DNA from: Liquidambar formosana
Lineage: Eukaryota > Streptophyta > Magnoliopsida > Saxifragales > Altingiaceae
Reading direction: 5' to 3'
NCBI GenBank assembly: GCA_039720395.1
Contig: CM077833.1
Location: forward strand, 7,269,036-7,333,035
DNA: 64,000 nt
Of the stretch, positions 48,458 through 58,451 are shown in pieces (positions within the stretch are counted from its first letter, which is position 1; every line of letters begins with the position of its first letter). A program made the position numbers and the translations under genes. The notes below the pieces were generated by a model that saw only the letters and a list, made by a program, of their open reading frames with translations, made no database searches and was not told the DNA's origin.

Positions 48458-51400
48458 TGTTTCTTTCCTTTCTTTGGATATCTATGGCATGGATATAGAT
48501 CCTAGGAATGATGTCCCCTTGGAGCTCGTTGAGCAAAGGAAAAAGCATGTCACTGAACCTAACATGGATGAATTGGAATCAATCAATTTAGGGACAAATG
48601 AATTGCCAAAGATAATTAAAATTAGGATAACCCTCCCGCCATTTGAAAAAGAAAAGCTGATAACCCTCTTAAAAGCCAACATAACAGCCTTTGCATGGTC
48701 TTATGAAGACATGCCCGGTATAGATCCTAACATCGTGCAACATTTCATCCTCACTAATCCCCTTAAAAAACCGGTAAAGCAAAAATTGAGGAGATTAAAA
48801 CCCGAATGGGCATTGAAAGTGAAGGAGGAAGTAACCAAGCAACTCGACGCAGGGTTTCTACAGGTTGTGGAGTATCCTGAGTGGTTATCTAATATAGTGC
48901 CGGTACCTAAAAAGGATGGAAAGGTGAGGATGTGTGTGGATTTTCGAGACCTTAATGCAGCAAGCCTTAAGGATGATTTTCCTTTTGCGTCACATTGATG
49001 TGTTGGTAGACAGTACTGTGGGACATGTGCTTCTCTATTTTATGGATGGGTTTTCTGGATACAATCAGATAAAGATGGCGCCGCAGGATATGGAGAAAAC
49101 AGCCTTTATCACACAGTGGAGAACGTATTGCTACAAAGTGATGCCCTTCGGTTCGAGAAACGCCGGGGCTACCTATCAGAGAGCTGCTACAACATTGCTG
49201 CATGATATGATCCATAAGGAGGTGGAAGTGTATGTGGATGATATGATAGTGAAATCCGTGGATTGAGAAGGACATTTCATAGCACTAGAAAGGTTCCTGG
49301 AGCGGGCAAAGAAGTATAACCTTCGGCTGAATCTACAGAAATGCGCCTTTGGTGTCACCGCGGGCAAGTTATTAGGATTCATGATTACTCAGAGGGGAAT
49401 CGAGGTTGATCTAGGAAAAATCAAAGCCATTGTGGAGATGGAGCTGCCTAGCATAGAAAAGCAGATTCGAGGGTTTCTGGGGAGAATTCAGTACATAAGC
49501 AGGTTTATTGCTAACTTAACTATGGTGTGCGAGCCGATTTTCAAGTTACTTAAGAAGGGTGTGCCGAGGGTATGGAACGAAGAATGTCAAGAAGCTTTTG
49601 AGACTATTAAAAGGTATTTGAGCAATCCACCAATTCTAGTTTTTCCACGACAAGGTGAGCCGCTATTGTTAGACTTGATGGTCACTGAAACTGCGACGAG
49701 AGCTATGCTAGCTCAGTACCTCGAGGGGTCAAAGAAGGAGAATGCCATTTATTACCTAAGCAAGAAGATGATAGACTATGAGGTGAAATACAATGCCATA
49801 GAAAGGCTTGTGTGGCTTTGGTGTGGGCAATTCAGAAACTCCGTCACTATATGATGTCTTATGAGGTTTTCTTAATAAGTCGTATGGATCCACTGAAGTA
49901 TTTGATAGAAAGGCCGGTTTTATCCTGCAGAACTGCTCATTGGTCGATTCTTCTTAATGAATTCGACATAAAGTATGTAACGCAGAAGTCAGTGAAAGGA
50001 AGTGTCATTACAGATTACTTGGCTAGCTGCCCTGTGGCATCATCAGAACAATTCAATGACTAGTTCCCCGATGAGGATGTCCTGGAAATCGGAAAGAAAG
50101 TTTGGAGGGTATATTTCGACGGAGCTACAAACAAAAGAGGGTATGGGATAGGAGTTCTACTGGTCTCACCTGAAGAAGCATTCACACCCTTAGCGGTTAA
50201 GTTAGGGTTTGAAGCAACCAACAATATTGCCGAGTATGAAGCTTGCATCTTTGCGTTAGAAGCTGCACTAGAATTGGGGATTAAAGAGTTAGAGGTTTTC
50301 GGAGATTCAGCACTGATTATCTGCCAGATAAGAGGAGAATGGAAGACTCGTGATGAAAAGTTGCTGCCATATCATGCCTACTTAGAAGCCTTGACTAAGG
50401 AATTTTTGGAAATAGAGTTTAATTATTTGTCGAGAAATAAGAATCAGTTTGCTGATGCTTTGGCAACTCTAGCTTCTATGGTGGAAATACCGGATAGTGG
50501 GAATGTAAAACCGTTGGTAATAGAATGTACAGAAAGACCTGTGTACTACTGCTCTATTCGAGAAGGAGAGGTGAAAGATGGCCGTCTTTGGTACCATGGC
50601 ATCATGAAGTTCATCGAGGAAAGGGAATATCCGGAAGGAGCATCTCGTGTTGATAGGAGGACACTAAGGAGGTTGTTAAGTCACTATGTTTTGTGTAGAG
50701 AAAAGCTATATCGGAGGTCATACGATGGGGTCCATCTACTGTGTGTCACCGAGGAAGAAGCCGAACATCTTATTAGTGAAATCCATAAAGGAGTTGGAGC
50801 ACCGCACATGAATGGTTATATGCTAGCTAAGAAAATCATAAGGTTGGGCTATTATTGGTCTACAATGAAGAGAGATTGCCATGCACATGTCAAGAAATGT
50901 CATAAGTGTCAAGTCTTTGCTAATGGACAACACTTGCCTTCTATGCCTTTGACAGACATGTCGTTGCCATGGCCATTTGCAGTGTGGGGAATAGATATAA
51001 TTGGGCAGATTAAGCCGAAAGCCTCCAATGGGCATGAATACATCTTGGTAGCTATTGATTACTTCACTAAGTGGGTAGAAGCAGCTTCTTTCAAGACCCT
51101 GAATGCTAAGAAGGTAGCACAGTTCATACAGCTCAACATTTTTTATAGATATAGGGTACCCCATGAGATTATTTCAGACAATGGTCAGCACTTTCAAAAA
51201 GAAACCAAGGAACTTTTGCAGAAATACAACATAATGCACCATCTATCCTTCCCTTATCGCCCACAGACTAATGGAGCAGTGGAGGCCGCTAACAAAAATG
51301 TTAAGAAAATACTACAGAAAATAGCTGACACTTACACTGATTGGCATAAGAAGTTACCCTTAGCCTTGTGGGGCTATAGAACATCCGTAAGATTATTAAC

Positions 51401-51832
51401 AGGGGCTACCCCCTATTCTTTGGTGTATGGGATGGAGGCTATTTTGCCCATTGAGTTGGAGGTACCGTTACTACGAGTTGCCATGGAGAGTCAAATAGCA
51501 GAAGTAGATTGGGTTAAGAATTGTTATGATAAGTTGGCATTGCTAGACAAAAGGCGATTGAGGGCCTTATATCATGTGTAGGATATTAGCGAAGGGTTGC
51601 GAGAGCATTCAACAAGCATGTCAACGATCGAGGTTTAAAGAAAGGAGATTTGGTGTTAAAGGAGATCAGAGCTCCAATTTTTGATCCATGAGGAAAGTTC
51701 AAGCCAAGTTGGGGTGGCCCGTATGTCATTAAAGAGATATTGCCAGCAGGGGCTGTTCGCCTCATGGATTTGGATGGGATTGAGTTCGCTCGTCCTACCA
51801 ATTTGGATCAATTGAAAAAGTATCATGTATAA
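48458..51832 (+). pseudogene. pol: Gypsy RT, RNase H and integrase of element B (broken)
   Basis: RT begins near 48489 (MDIDPRND) with FVKEEV-like palm text, DGFSGYNQI (about 49043) and catalytic YVDD (49231-49242). RNase H has VYFDGATN (about 50108), AEYEAC, FGDSALI and DALATLAS. Integrase has an HHCC region (MNGYMLAKK...CHKCQ), D at 50994, D at 51177 and E at 51282, and a C-terminal segment ending at TAA 51830. Breaks: frameshift near 48990, TGA 49264, frameshift near 49830, TAG 50061, TAG 51579 with frameshift, TGA 51689. The order RT-RNase H-integrase marks Gypsy. It is long decayed. Confidence 0.88.
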
Positions 51833-52164
51833 GGCCTACTAGGTTGAAAACCCATAAAGGTGGCCTAGGCAAAAGTTAAGGCATTTGAACTATGAGGACC
51901 TGATTCCCCATTCATAAAGGAAAAAAAAAGAAGGAAAGAAGAAAAAAAAGAAAAAAGAAAAGGAAAGAAGAAGAAAAGAAAGAAAAAAGGATGGGGATAC
52001 GTAGGCAACCCATAAAGTTACCTTGGGTGCAGTCCAAACAACACCACCACAACAAATCTCAAAATTAAATTATTATTGGCAATTCATTTAGAACTAATTG
52101 ATTGACATAGCAATTTATTGGTGTTAAATAAAGAACTATTGACATGCCATGGATATCCTATTTC
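51833..52164 (+). other. Post-pol spacer with purine tract
   Basis: An A/G run of about 85 bases (51911-51996) is followed by GGGGATACGTAGGCAACCC, a motif seen downstream of pol in this retrotransposon group. No gene is visible. Confidence 0.55.
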
Positions 52165-53462
52165 TCAAGACTTCAAGTCCTTTTTGTTTTTCTTTAGAGT
52201 CTCTTGGTTTGCTTTCTTTTCTTTTCTTTCAAGTCTTCGTTTCTTTTGTAAGTCATGGGCATGTGCTACTTCCACTGCTTCCAGAATGTCTTCCCTGCAA
52301 TATCCAAGTCGTGTGTCTTTGATAAGGTCATAAATCCTTTCCCTGCGCTATGGTTTCTCTTTCACCCAAGCTATTCTTCAACCATGTCTTGTATTCAGGG
52401 CTCATGACATAGGGTCCATCACTGTTCTCAATTTGAGTCAGTTTCAGTTGGTCAGTCCATCTAGTCTTGGCCCACTTAACCATTGTGGGGCCCACAGGTT
52501 CAACAAAATGATCAAATACCATGGAAATAGGTATGGTTTGCATGATACCCATCTGACGAAGGATTCTTGAAGTCCAATAGAAGGAAGTTGACCTCAACCC
52601 TTTGAGCTTGACCATAGCACACCCAAAGGTTCGAAGAAGAATTTGCTCCTTGCATCCCCATATAAAGACAAACCACTTGATGTTTCGCCATAAGAGTGTT
52701 TGAAAGTAGCCTAACCATTCCCTCAAAGAAAATTGACCAGGGAATTCAACTCGACGGCAACAATAATGTTAAGGTTTGTATAGATTAATAGTGGTAGGAG
52801 ATAAGAAGTTAAACCTTTCGAGGAGCCACATCTGCAATAGAATGGGGCTCCCTCCTAATGGGGCTTGTGGATTACCATATGTTTTGTCTAAGCTATTGAG
52901 GGTTTCAACAAGCACCATGGGAATCAGGTTGTGATGTTTGAGAAGAAAGGGAATCAATTCACAAATTTGAATAGGGACATAGAGAGTCCTAGTGGAGATA
53001 AGGAAGTGACCAATCAAGCAAAAAACAAGAGCGTGTTGAGTATTAAGGTTGAAATTCAGGGTACCTTTGCTATCATGAGCCAAAAAGGAAGTTGCTATTT
53101 CCATGAGATTCACCATGTGATCCTTCAAAAATATGGAGGCCTCTTGTTGAGAAATCCCAAGGAAATTAGAGAAAGAAGTCAAGTAACTTAAGCGTGGAGT
53201 AGGGAAGATGAAAGGTCCTACAGGAGAAACTCTATACAAAGCGCAGAATTCCTCCATTGTTGGGCATAGTTCTTCATAGTTGAAACTGAAATATGTGAAG
53301 TTGGGGATCCCAAAAGTATGTAGCAGCAGTAAGAAGAGTGGTTTCGAGCCTCACATGCATTAAAGAGAACAATGGATCCAAGTAGTAGCGTTTAAATTCC
53401 TTATTTGCCTCCACACTCATAACTTTCAGAAAATCACTTAAGAGTTTGTCTAGGGCTTCCAT
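52165..53462 (-). pseudogene. Antisense cargo gene resembling DUF7745
   Basis: The minus-strand frame starts MEALDKLLSDFL at 53462 and continues with ATYFWDPQ, then after a frameshift near 53305 TYFSFNYEELCPTMEEF, LLQMWLLERF, YWTSRILRQMGIMQTIP, and a Lys/Glu-rich probable coiled-coil tail ending at 52165. This order resembles a plant transposon-linked family I recall as DUF7745; a search is needed to confirm. Breaks are the frameshift near 53305, TAA 52769-52771 and a frameshift near 52335. There is no intron sign. A TATA box lies 50 bp upstream. It follows the mobile-domain gene in the same orientation. Confidence 0.7.
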
Positions 53463-53510
53463 AATTTGCTCTCAATGAATGTAAGTAGGGTTTGAGACCC
53501 CTTGGATGTG

Positions 53511-53518
53511 CTTTTATA
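53511..53518 (-). promoter_or_regulatory. TATA box for antisense DUF7745-like gene
   Basis: The minus strand reads CCTATAAAAGCACATCC, 50 bp before the ATG at 53462, so transcription would start about 20-25 bp before the ATG. The GC hairpin module is about 90 bp further upstream. Confidence 0.65.
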
Positions 53519-53605
53519 GGAAAAAATTTGGAAATCCAAGTTTTGGAAGGAGAGAACCCGTCAAAATAGGAAGTTTCCTGAAAACAGGTGAGACACTGCT
53601 TTGGG

Positions 53606-53662
53606 CTTGGGTGACCACCCAGGCTTGGGCGGCTAGCCACCCAGCCCCAGGTGGTCACCCGA
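53606..53662. promoter_or_regulatory. GC hairpin module upstream of DUF7745-like gene
   Basis: CTTGGGTGACCACCC and GGTGGTCACCCGAG form a near-perfect stem around CAGGCTTGGGCGGCTAGCC. It is a shorter version of the LTR module. Confidence 0.7.
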
Positions 53663-53916
53663 GGCCGCCGCTTTGTTTCGCCCAGTTTTGCCCTATTGTG
53701 CTTTCAATTGGCCCTTTTGTGATGTTTTGACTCTTATATGCTTAATTTAAGCCCATTTTTCACACAATACAAGATCATACCATTGCAATGAAGTTCAAAC
53801 ATAGGTTCATCAAGTATCCATAATAGAGAGTTCAAGGTTGGGAATTGAAATTCCTAATTATTACATGACAAGAAGATAGTAAGGTTCCAACATTCCTAGT
53901 AAGAGGTGAGTGAAAC

Positions 53917-56561
53917 TTAATGATTCCCCGTGGGCCTTCTCTTTCGACTTGGCCCAGCTCTATCATGCCCTGAACGAGGAGCTCTAGGAAGAGGCATGTC
54001 TTGTGGTGGATGAGATGATGATGCCTATTGCAAAGAAGATAATGGGTTAATAGGGTAATGGTGTCAAAGTTAAGAAGATGATCACTTACTTAGGGATTCA
54101 AGCGTGCTTCTAGAACTGAGTTCTCCAAACTCATTCGCACAAGATCCCTCCTCAATCCTTCATTGAGTTCAATGCATTCCTGGGCATAGTCTTGTGGAAC
54201 CTAGGAAAGGTGAACATGGTTAATAATAATGAAAGAATCCAATTCCAAGAAAGTAAGGGTTTAGAACTCACATTCTCATAATATAGATCGATCTTGGGAT
54301 ATTCATCGAAAGGTGGATGGGTGATGTTAGTCTTCACAAATTTTGTCCCACTACACAAGTTTATATACCAATTTAGTTGCGGGAGGGGTGGAGGTTGATT
54401 TCCTTTAAGGTCATCATCCTTGTCATTATAAGTCATCCCAATGGCTGATCTAACTGTAGAGCTATGTCCCCTTGCCCGTCGGCCCTGAAATTCAAATGCT
54501 TGTCAAGAGGAGTCTTTCTTATAATCATAAAGAGAATTTAAGAGCTTCGGGTACTCACCCCTTGTGGTAGGAGACCAGTGACCCTAGGATTCATCAGATA
54601 CTTTCGACAAAAGGCAGTGTATTCTATGCGAGGAGAAGTGAATCCCTCGGCATCCCAACCCCTCAAGGCCTCTTCTAGTTCATCTCCCACTAGGTGATTG
54701 GCATGCCTCATGTTCTCTGGCGGCATGGAAGGAGTTACAGCTGCATTCATGTTTCCGTGGACCTGTCGCAAGACTCGTTCCCCGAGATACCAGCACCTAC
54801 CCATGGGGCCTTCAAAAAGGACCCTTTTGCTTGACAATTCTAAACAAGAGGAGTACTTCTCAGGTAGCCTAGGCTCCCATAGCTTCCATGGATCCCATTC
54901 CACCTGTTGAGTTTAAAATGAGGAATAAGAAAGAAAAGATAAAAAGAGAAAAAGAAAGAAAGATTTTACCATATCAACAGTCAAGCTGGCAAGGTATGCC
55001 CTTGCATGGGCATAATCATGTCGGTTAGAGGCTTTTGAAGCCAAGCAAGATGGGGCGTAATTCTGAAGGATAGGCTATGACATGGCATCACTAGCAAGAA
55101 TTGGGCGACAAATGTTCAGGTACTCGTAGTACCATATCTGTGGAAAATCAAGGAAATAAAGGAAATCATGTATGGGTTAAGTTTCGGAAAATAATAGAGA
55201 ATTGAATGTTCTTTGTTACCTCCCAAACGAAAGGAAGTCCCCCAAAGTTTTTGCAACTCCTCGGGACATATCGGTCATAGGAGCGGTACATGGTTGCTAG
55301 AGCAGCTCCACCCTAATTGTATCTCCCAATCTTGTTTACATCTTCCATGCTAGCTAGCAACTCTAGTCGAGCCATGTCATTAGTGCCCACAAAGAAGGTA
55401 CATGAGATCATGTAGAGCAAGAAAGCTCTCACAATGTATTGAGGATCCGTCCCATCACTCTTTTCCTCAGTGGCAAAGGTATTGTAGAGACAAGTACAGC
55501 GTACACCCTTTGGGCTTAATTCCGCTTCAACCCCGAGTAGAGCTACTATGTAGTTCTGATCTATGTTGGCTTGTTCGTAGTATTCCAAGCACTTGCCTTT
55601 TAAGCTCAACCCAGTTATCATAGTGAAATCCTTAGGGGTCATGGTCATCTCCCCAAAGCTGAAGTGGAAAGTGTTGGTGGTATCCCACCATAACTCTATC
55701 AAGGCAAACAATGCTTGCCTATCCCATTGCTCGTTCCATAGAGCATCTAGGAAGGGCCCAAAACCCGCCTTCTTTATTATCTTACGAGCACGTGGTTGGG
55801 CATGTTCCATATATTTCCACCATGCAATAAGTCCCTTCATTGATGTCCTTGTATGGAGATTTTGGAAATCGGGCTATTTCAAAGGATTGTGTATTGAGTT
55901 AGCATTGAAAACATAGAGATATTGGGCATACATTGGCAATTGATTTCAAATGGTTTTCCAAAAGTTTTAAAATATAAGTTTTGATTCATGAAATGAATTA
56001 GAAATGAATGCCCATGACTTTGTGTATTCAAATTCATTGATTTTGTAAGGATTGAACATGGTTTTGTCTTTCGGGCATTTTATCGAACACTTGGTGAATG
56101 ACTTGTTTTCAAGTATTGAAATGAAAGATTTTGTATACCAAATCCTTGCCAAGATCAATAGACTTTGTACTACAGTGCAAACCCATTGATTTTGTAAGGA
56201 TTGAACATGTTTTTGTCTCTTTAGCATTTTATCAAACACTTGGTGGGCATCTTTTCTCAAGCATTGGGAAATAAGCTTTTTGCACATTCAATCCTTGCCA
56301 AATCAATGAACTTGGCTTAACAATGATAGAAACAATCAAAAGAAGATCATGGGAATGCATTTTATCCAATAGAAATCAAGATTTCATTATAAACATGTTA
56401 AGTTGGGAAGAACTAACCTCTTGTTGGGAATGGAGATATGAAAGATGATTCTTGGGTTCAAGCAACACCTTGTCTTGGGATGCATCATAGATTGGTGCCT
56501 TGTATGTATTCTTGATCACATAGTATGGATACTTGATGTTGGAATCATTGCTAGAAGCCAT
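53917..56561 (-). pseudogene. Seven-exon antisense plant-mobile-domain gene of element B
   Basis: Inferred exons on the minus strand: 56561-56418, 55873-55220, 55137-54970, 54903-54559, 54484-54272, 54200-54090, 54024-53917. Each is a multiple of three (144, 654, 168, 345, 213, 111, 108) and all introns are phase 0 with GT-AG ends (for example GTGAGT...CAG, GTAAGTG...TAG). The model gives 580 codons plus stop. Exon 2 has the mobile-domain core (MKGLIAWWKYMEHA, FGEMTMTPKDFTMITGL, LLYMISCTFF); exon 4 has HANHLVGDELEEALRGW; the last exon is Arg/Pro-rich. Stops: TAG 55313, TAG 55075, TAA 54090. The domain is known in MAIL1/MAIN-type proteins and transposons. Element A has the same gene. Confidence 0.8.
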
Positions 56562-57361
56562 TGTTGATGGTTGAGCTTGTATGTAAGAAAAATGGGTTTG
56601 ATGAGAAAGATGATGAACTTGATCTTGCAAGATAATGATTAATGCTTGTTGTTGTTGTTGAATCACTTGTTCTTGATGCTATTTCATGCACATAACTTGA
56701 TTTGAAAGTGAAACTTTGAATGAGAATATGTGTGTGAGTGTTTGGAGAAGATGGAATGGGTTTCTAGAGAGAGAAACTCTTTATTTTCGAAATTGGAGAA
56801 GTGTGAGCACAAATGTGGGGTTAAGGGTTTAAAAACCCTCAAAACTGGAGACACCAGCCTCGGGTAACCACCCAGCCTGGGGTGGCAAGCTGCTTGGGAT
56901 TGGGCGGCAAGCCACCTGCAGCCAGGTGGTCAGCCTCCCTTGCTCGCTCCGTTTTGCTCGTTTGGCCTTTGCTTGCCTATTCGCCCTTTTGAACCTTCTT
57001 GAAGATGAAATCATAAGCTTATTTTGAGTTGAAAAATGAATGAATATCTTGATATTGTTTAGCATGAAATGGTTTTGAAATGGATTGCATTGGTGGCCCT
57101 TGTATGGGCATGGCTTGCTAATAGGGTTGAATAACCCTCTCTATGCATATGATTTTTGATCATTTGGGTTGAATTCCCTCCTTCATCACTATGATTGGTT
57201 GTCATTTGGGATAAGAATACTTTCTCTATGTGCATGTGAATGTTTGTCCTCATGAGATGAATGTATCTCCTACATGAGTTAGTGCTTGAGTAGAGGCATG
57301 AATAGCCTCCATATGAGATGACTTGGTGAACTTGTTGAGTGTTGGTAAGAAGAAGTTTACC
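56562..57361 (-). promoter_or_regulatory. Upstream region of antisense mobile-domain gene
   Basis: The first 260 bases on the minus side are CT-rich with TCTCTCTCTAGAAACCC, likely leader. A GGGTTTAAAAACCC palindrome at 56825-56838 may serve as a weak TATA element. The GC hairpin module is at 56859-56935. No ORF is supported. Confidence 0.5.
56859..56935. promoter_or_regulatory. GC hairpin module upstream of mobile-domain gene (B)
   Basis: CTCGGGTAACCACCCAGCC, inner GGCGGCAAGCCACC-like repeats and CAGGTGGTCAGCC match the LTR module with more mismatches. It lies 300-375 bp before the exon 1 ATG. Confidence 0.6.
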
Positions 57362-57972
57362 CTTGTCTTGATGACTTAGTGGGAGAAAGATGCAATCTTT
57401 CTCATGTTATGTGCTTACCTTGATAGCTTGAAAGATGAAATCTATCCCATGATATGTGTTTACCTTGATGGTTTGAATATGAGAAAGATGCAATTTTCCT
57501 CATGTTATGCGTTCACCTTGAGAATTTAATATAAGAAAGATGTAATCTTTCTCATGTTATATGTTTACCTTGATAGCGTGAAAGATGCAATCTTTCTCAT
57601 GTTTACCTTGATAGCTTGAAAGATGCAATCTTTCCCATGATATGTGTTTACCTTGATGGTTTGAATATGAGAAAGATGCAATCTTCCTTATGTTATAGCG
57701 TTCACTTTGAGAGTTTAATATAAAAAAGATGCAATCTTTCTCATGATATGTGTTTACCTTGATAGCTTGAAAGATGCAATCTTTCCCATGATATGTGTTT
57801 ACTTTGATGGTTTGAGTAAGAGAAAGATGCGATCTTTCTCGCGTTATGTGATTACCTTGATAATTTGAATATGAGAAGGATGCGATCTTTCTCATGTTTC
57901 ATGATGACCTTGATGATTTGAATATGAGAAGGATGCGATCTTTCTCATGTTTTATGATAGCCTTGATGGCAT
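57362..57972. repeat. Tandem array of about 50-bp units (element B)
   Basis: About eleven units with GAAAGATGCAATCTTTC and TTTACCTTGATAGCTTG. Unit number and order differ from element A. The minus-strand ORF across it is a repeat by-product. Confidence 0.85.
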
Positions 57973-57979
57973 AGTTTTA

Positions 57980-58262
57980 CCTCGTATTATTCATCAGTGT
58001 AACTGGTGTAGTATGAGAAGACCTTTCATTGAACGCAGAGTCAGTGTAAGCTATGGATACCTCATGTTATTCACCAGTGCAACTGGTATAGTGTGGGAAG
58101 ACCTTTCATCGAACGTAGATTCGATGTAAGCTATGGATACCTCATATTATTCACCAATGCAACTGGTGTAGTATGGGAAGACTTTTCATCGAACGTAGTT
58201 CGGTGTAAGTTGTGGATACCTCATCTTGTCCCCCAGTGCAACTGGTATACAATATGAGAAGA
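57980..58262. repeat. Tandem array of about 80-bp units (element B)
   Basis: Units start near 57991, 58072, 58152 and 58231, one fewer than in element A. CACCAGTGCAACTGGTG and GAACG...CGTTC-like inverted motifs recur. Confidence 0.85.
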
Positions 58263-58438
58263 GTTTTGTAGAACTTATGAAGAGTACTTTTGTGTGTGGA
58301 AGGATTGTGTGTGATGAATTCTATGGATTCAATGATATGATCGCTCTTGTTTTTCCCAGTGGGTGTTGATGAAATCAATTCCCTAGGCAAAAATGGGTTG
58401 TTCTTTTGTCATTGGTTCGTAAGTGAAACTTGTTCACC

Positions 58439-58451
58439 AATGAGGGGCTTC
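58439..58451 (+). promoter_or_regulatory. Polypurine tract of element B
   Basis: AATGAGGGGCTTC directly precedes the 3' LTR start TGTCAAACC. Confidence 0.75.

Noticed and set aside
46777..51832. Programmed read-through at the element B pol stops
   Set aside because: Stops and frameshifts are many and scattered through catalytic domains, so decay is the simpler reading.
55861..55933. Start of the mobile-domain gene at ATG 55933
   Set aside because: That frame meets TAG at once in both elements; the same TAG reads better as the AG acceptor of intron 1, which keeps exon lengths in multiples of three.
57557..57895. 112-codon antisense ORF
   Set aside because: It is produced by the tandem 50-bp array whose units vary in length, and element A does not keep the frame.
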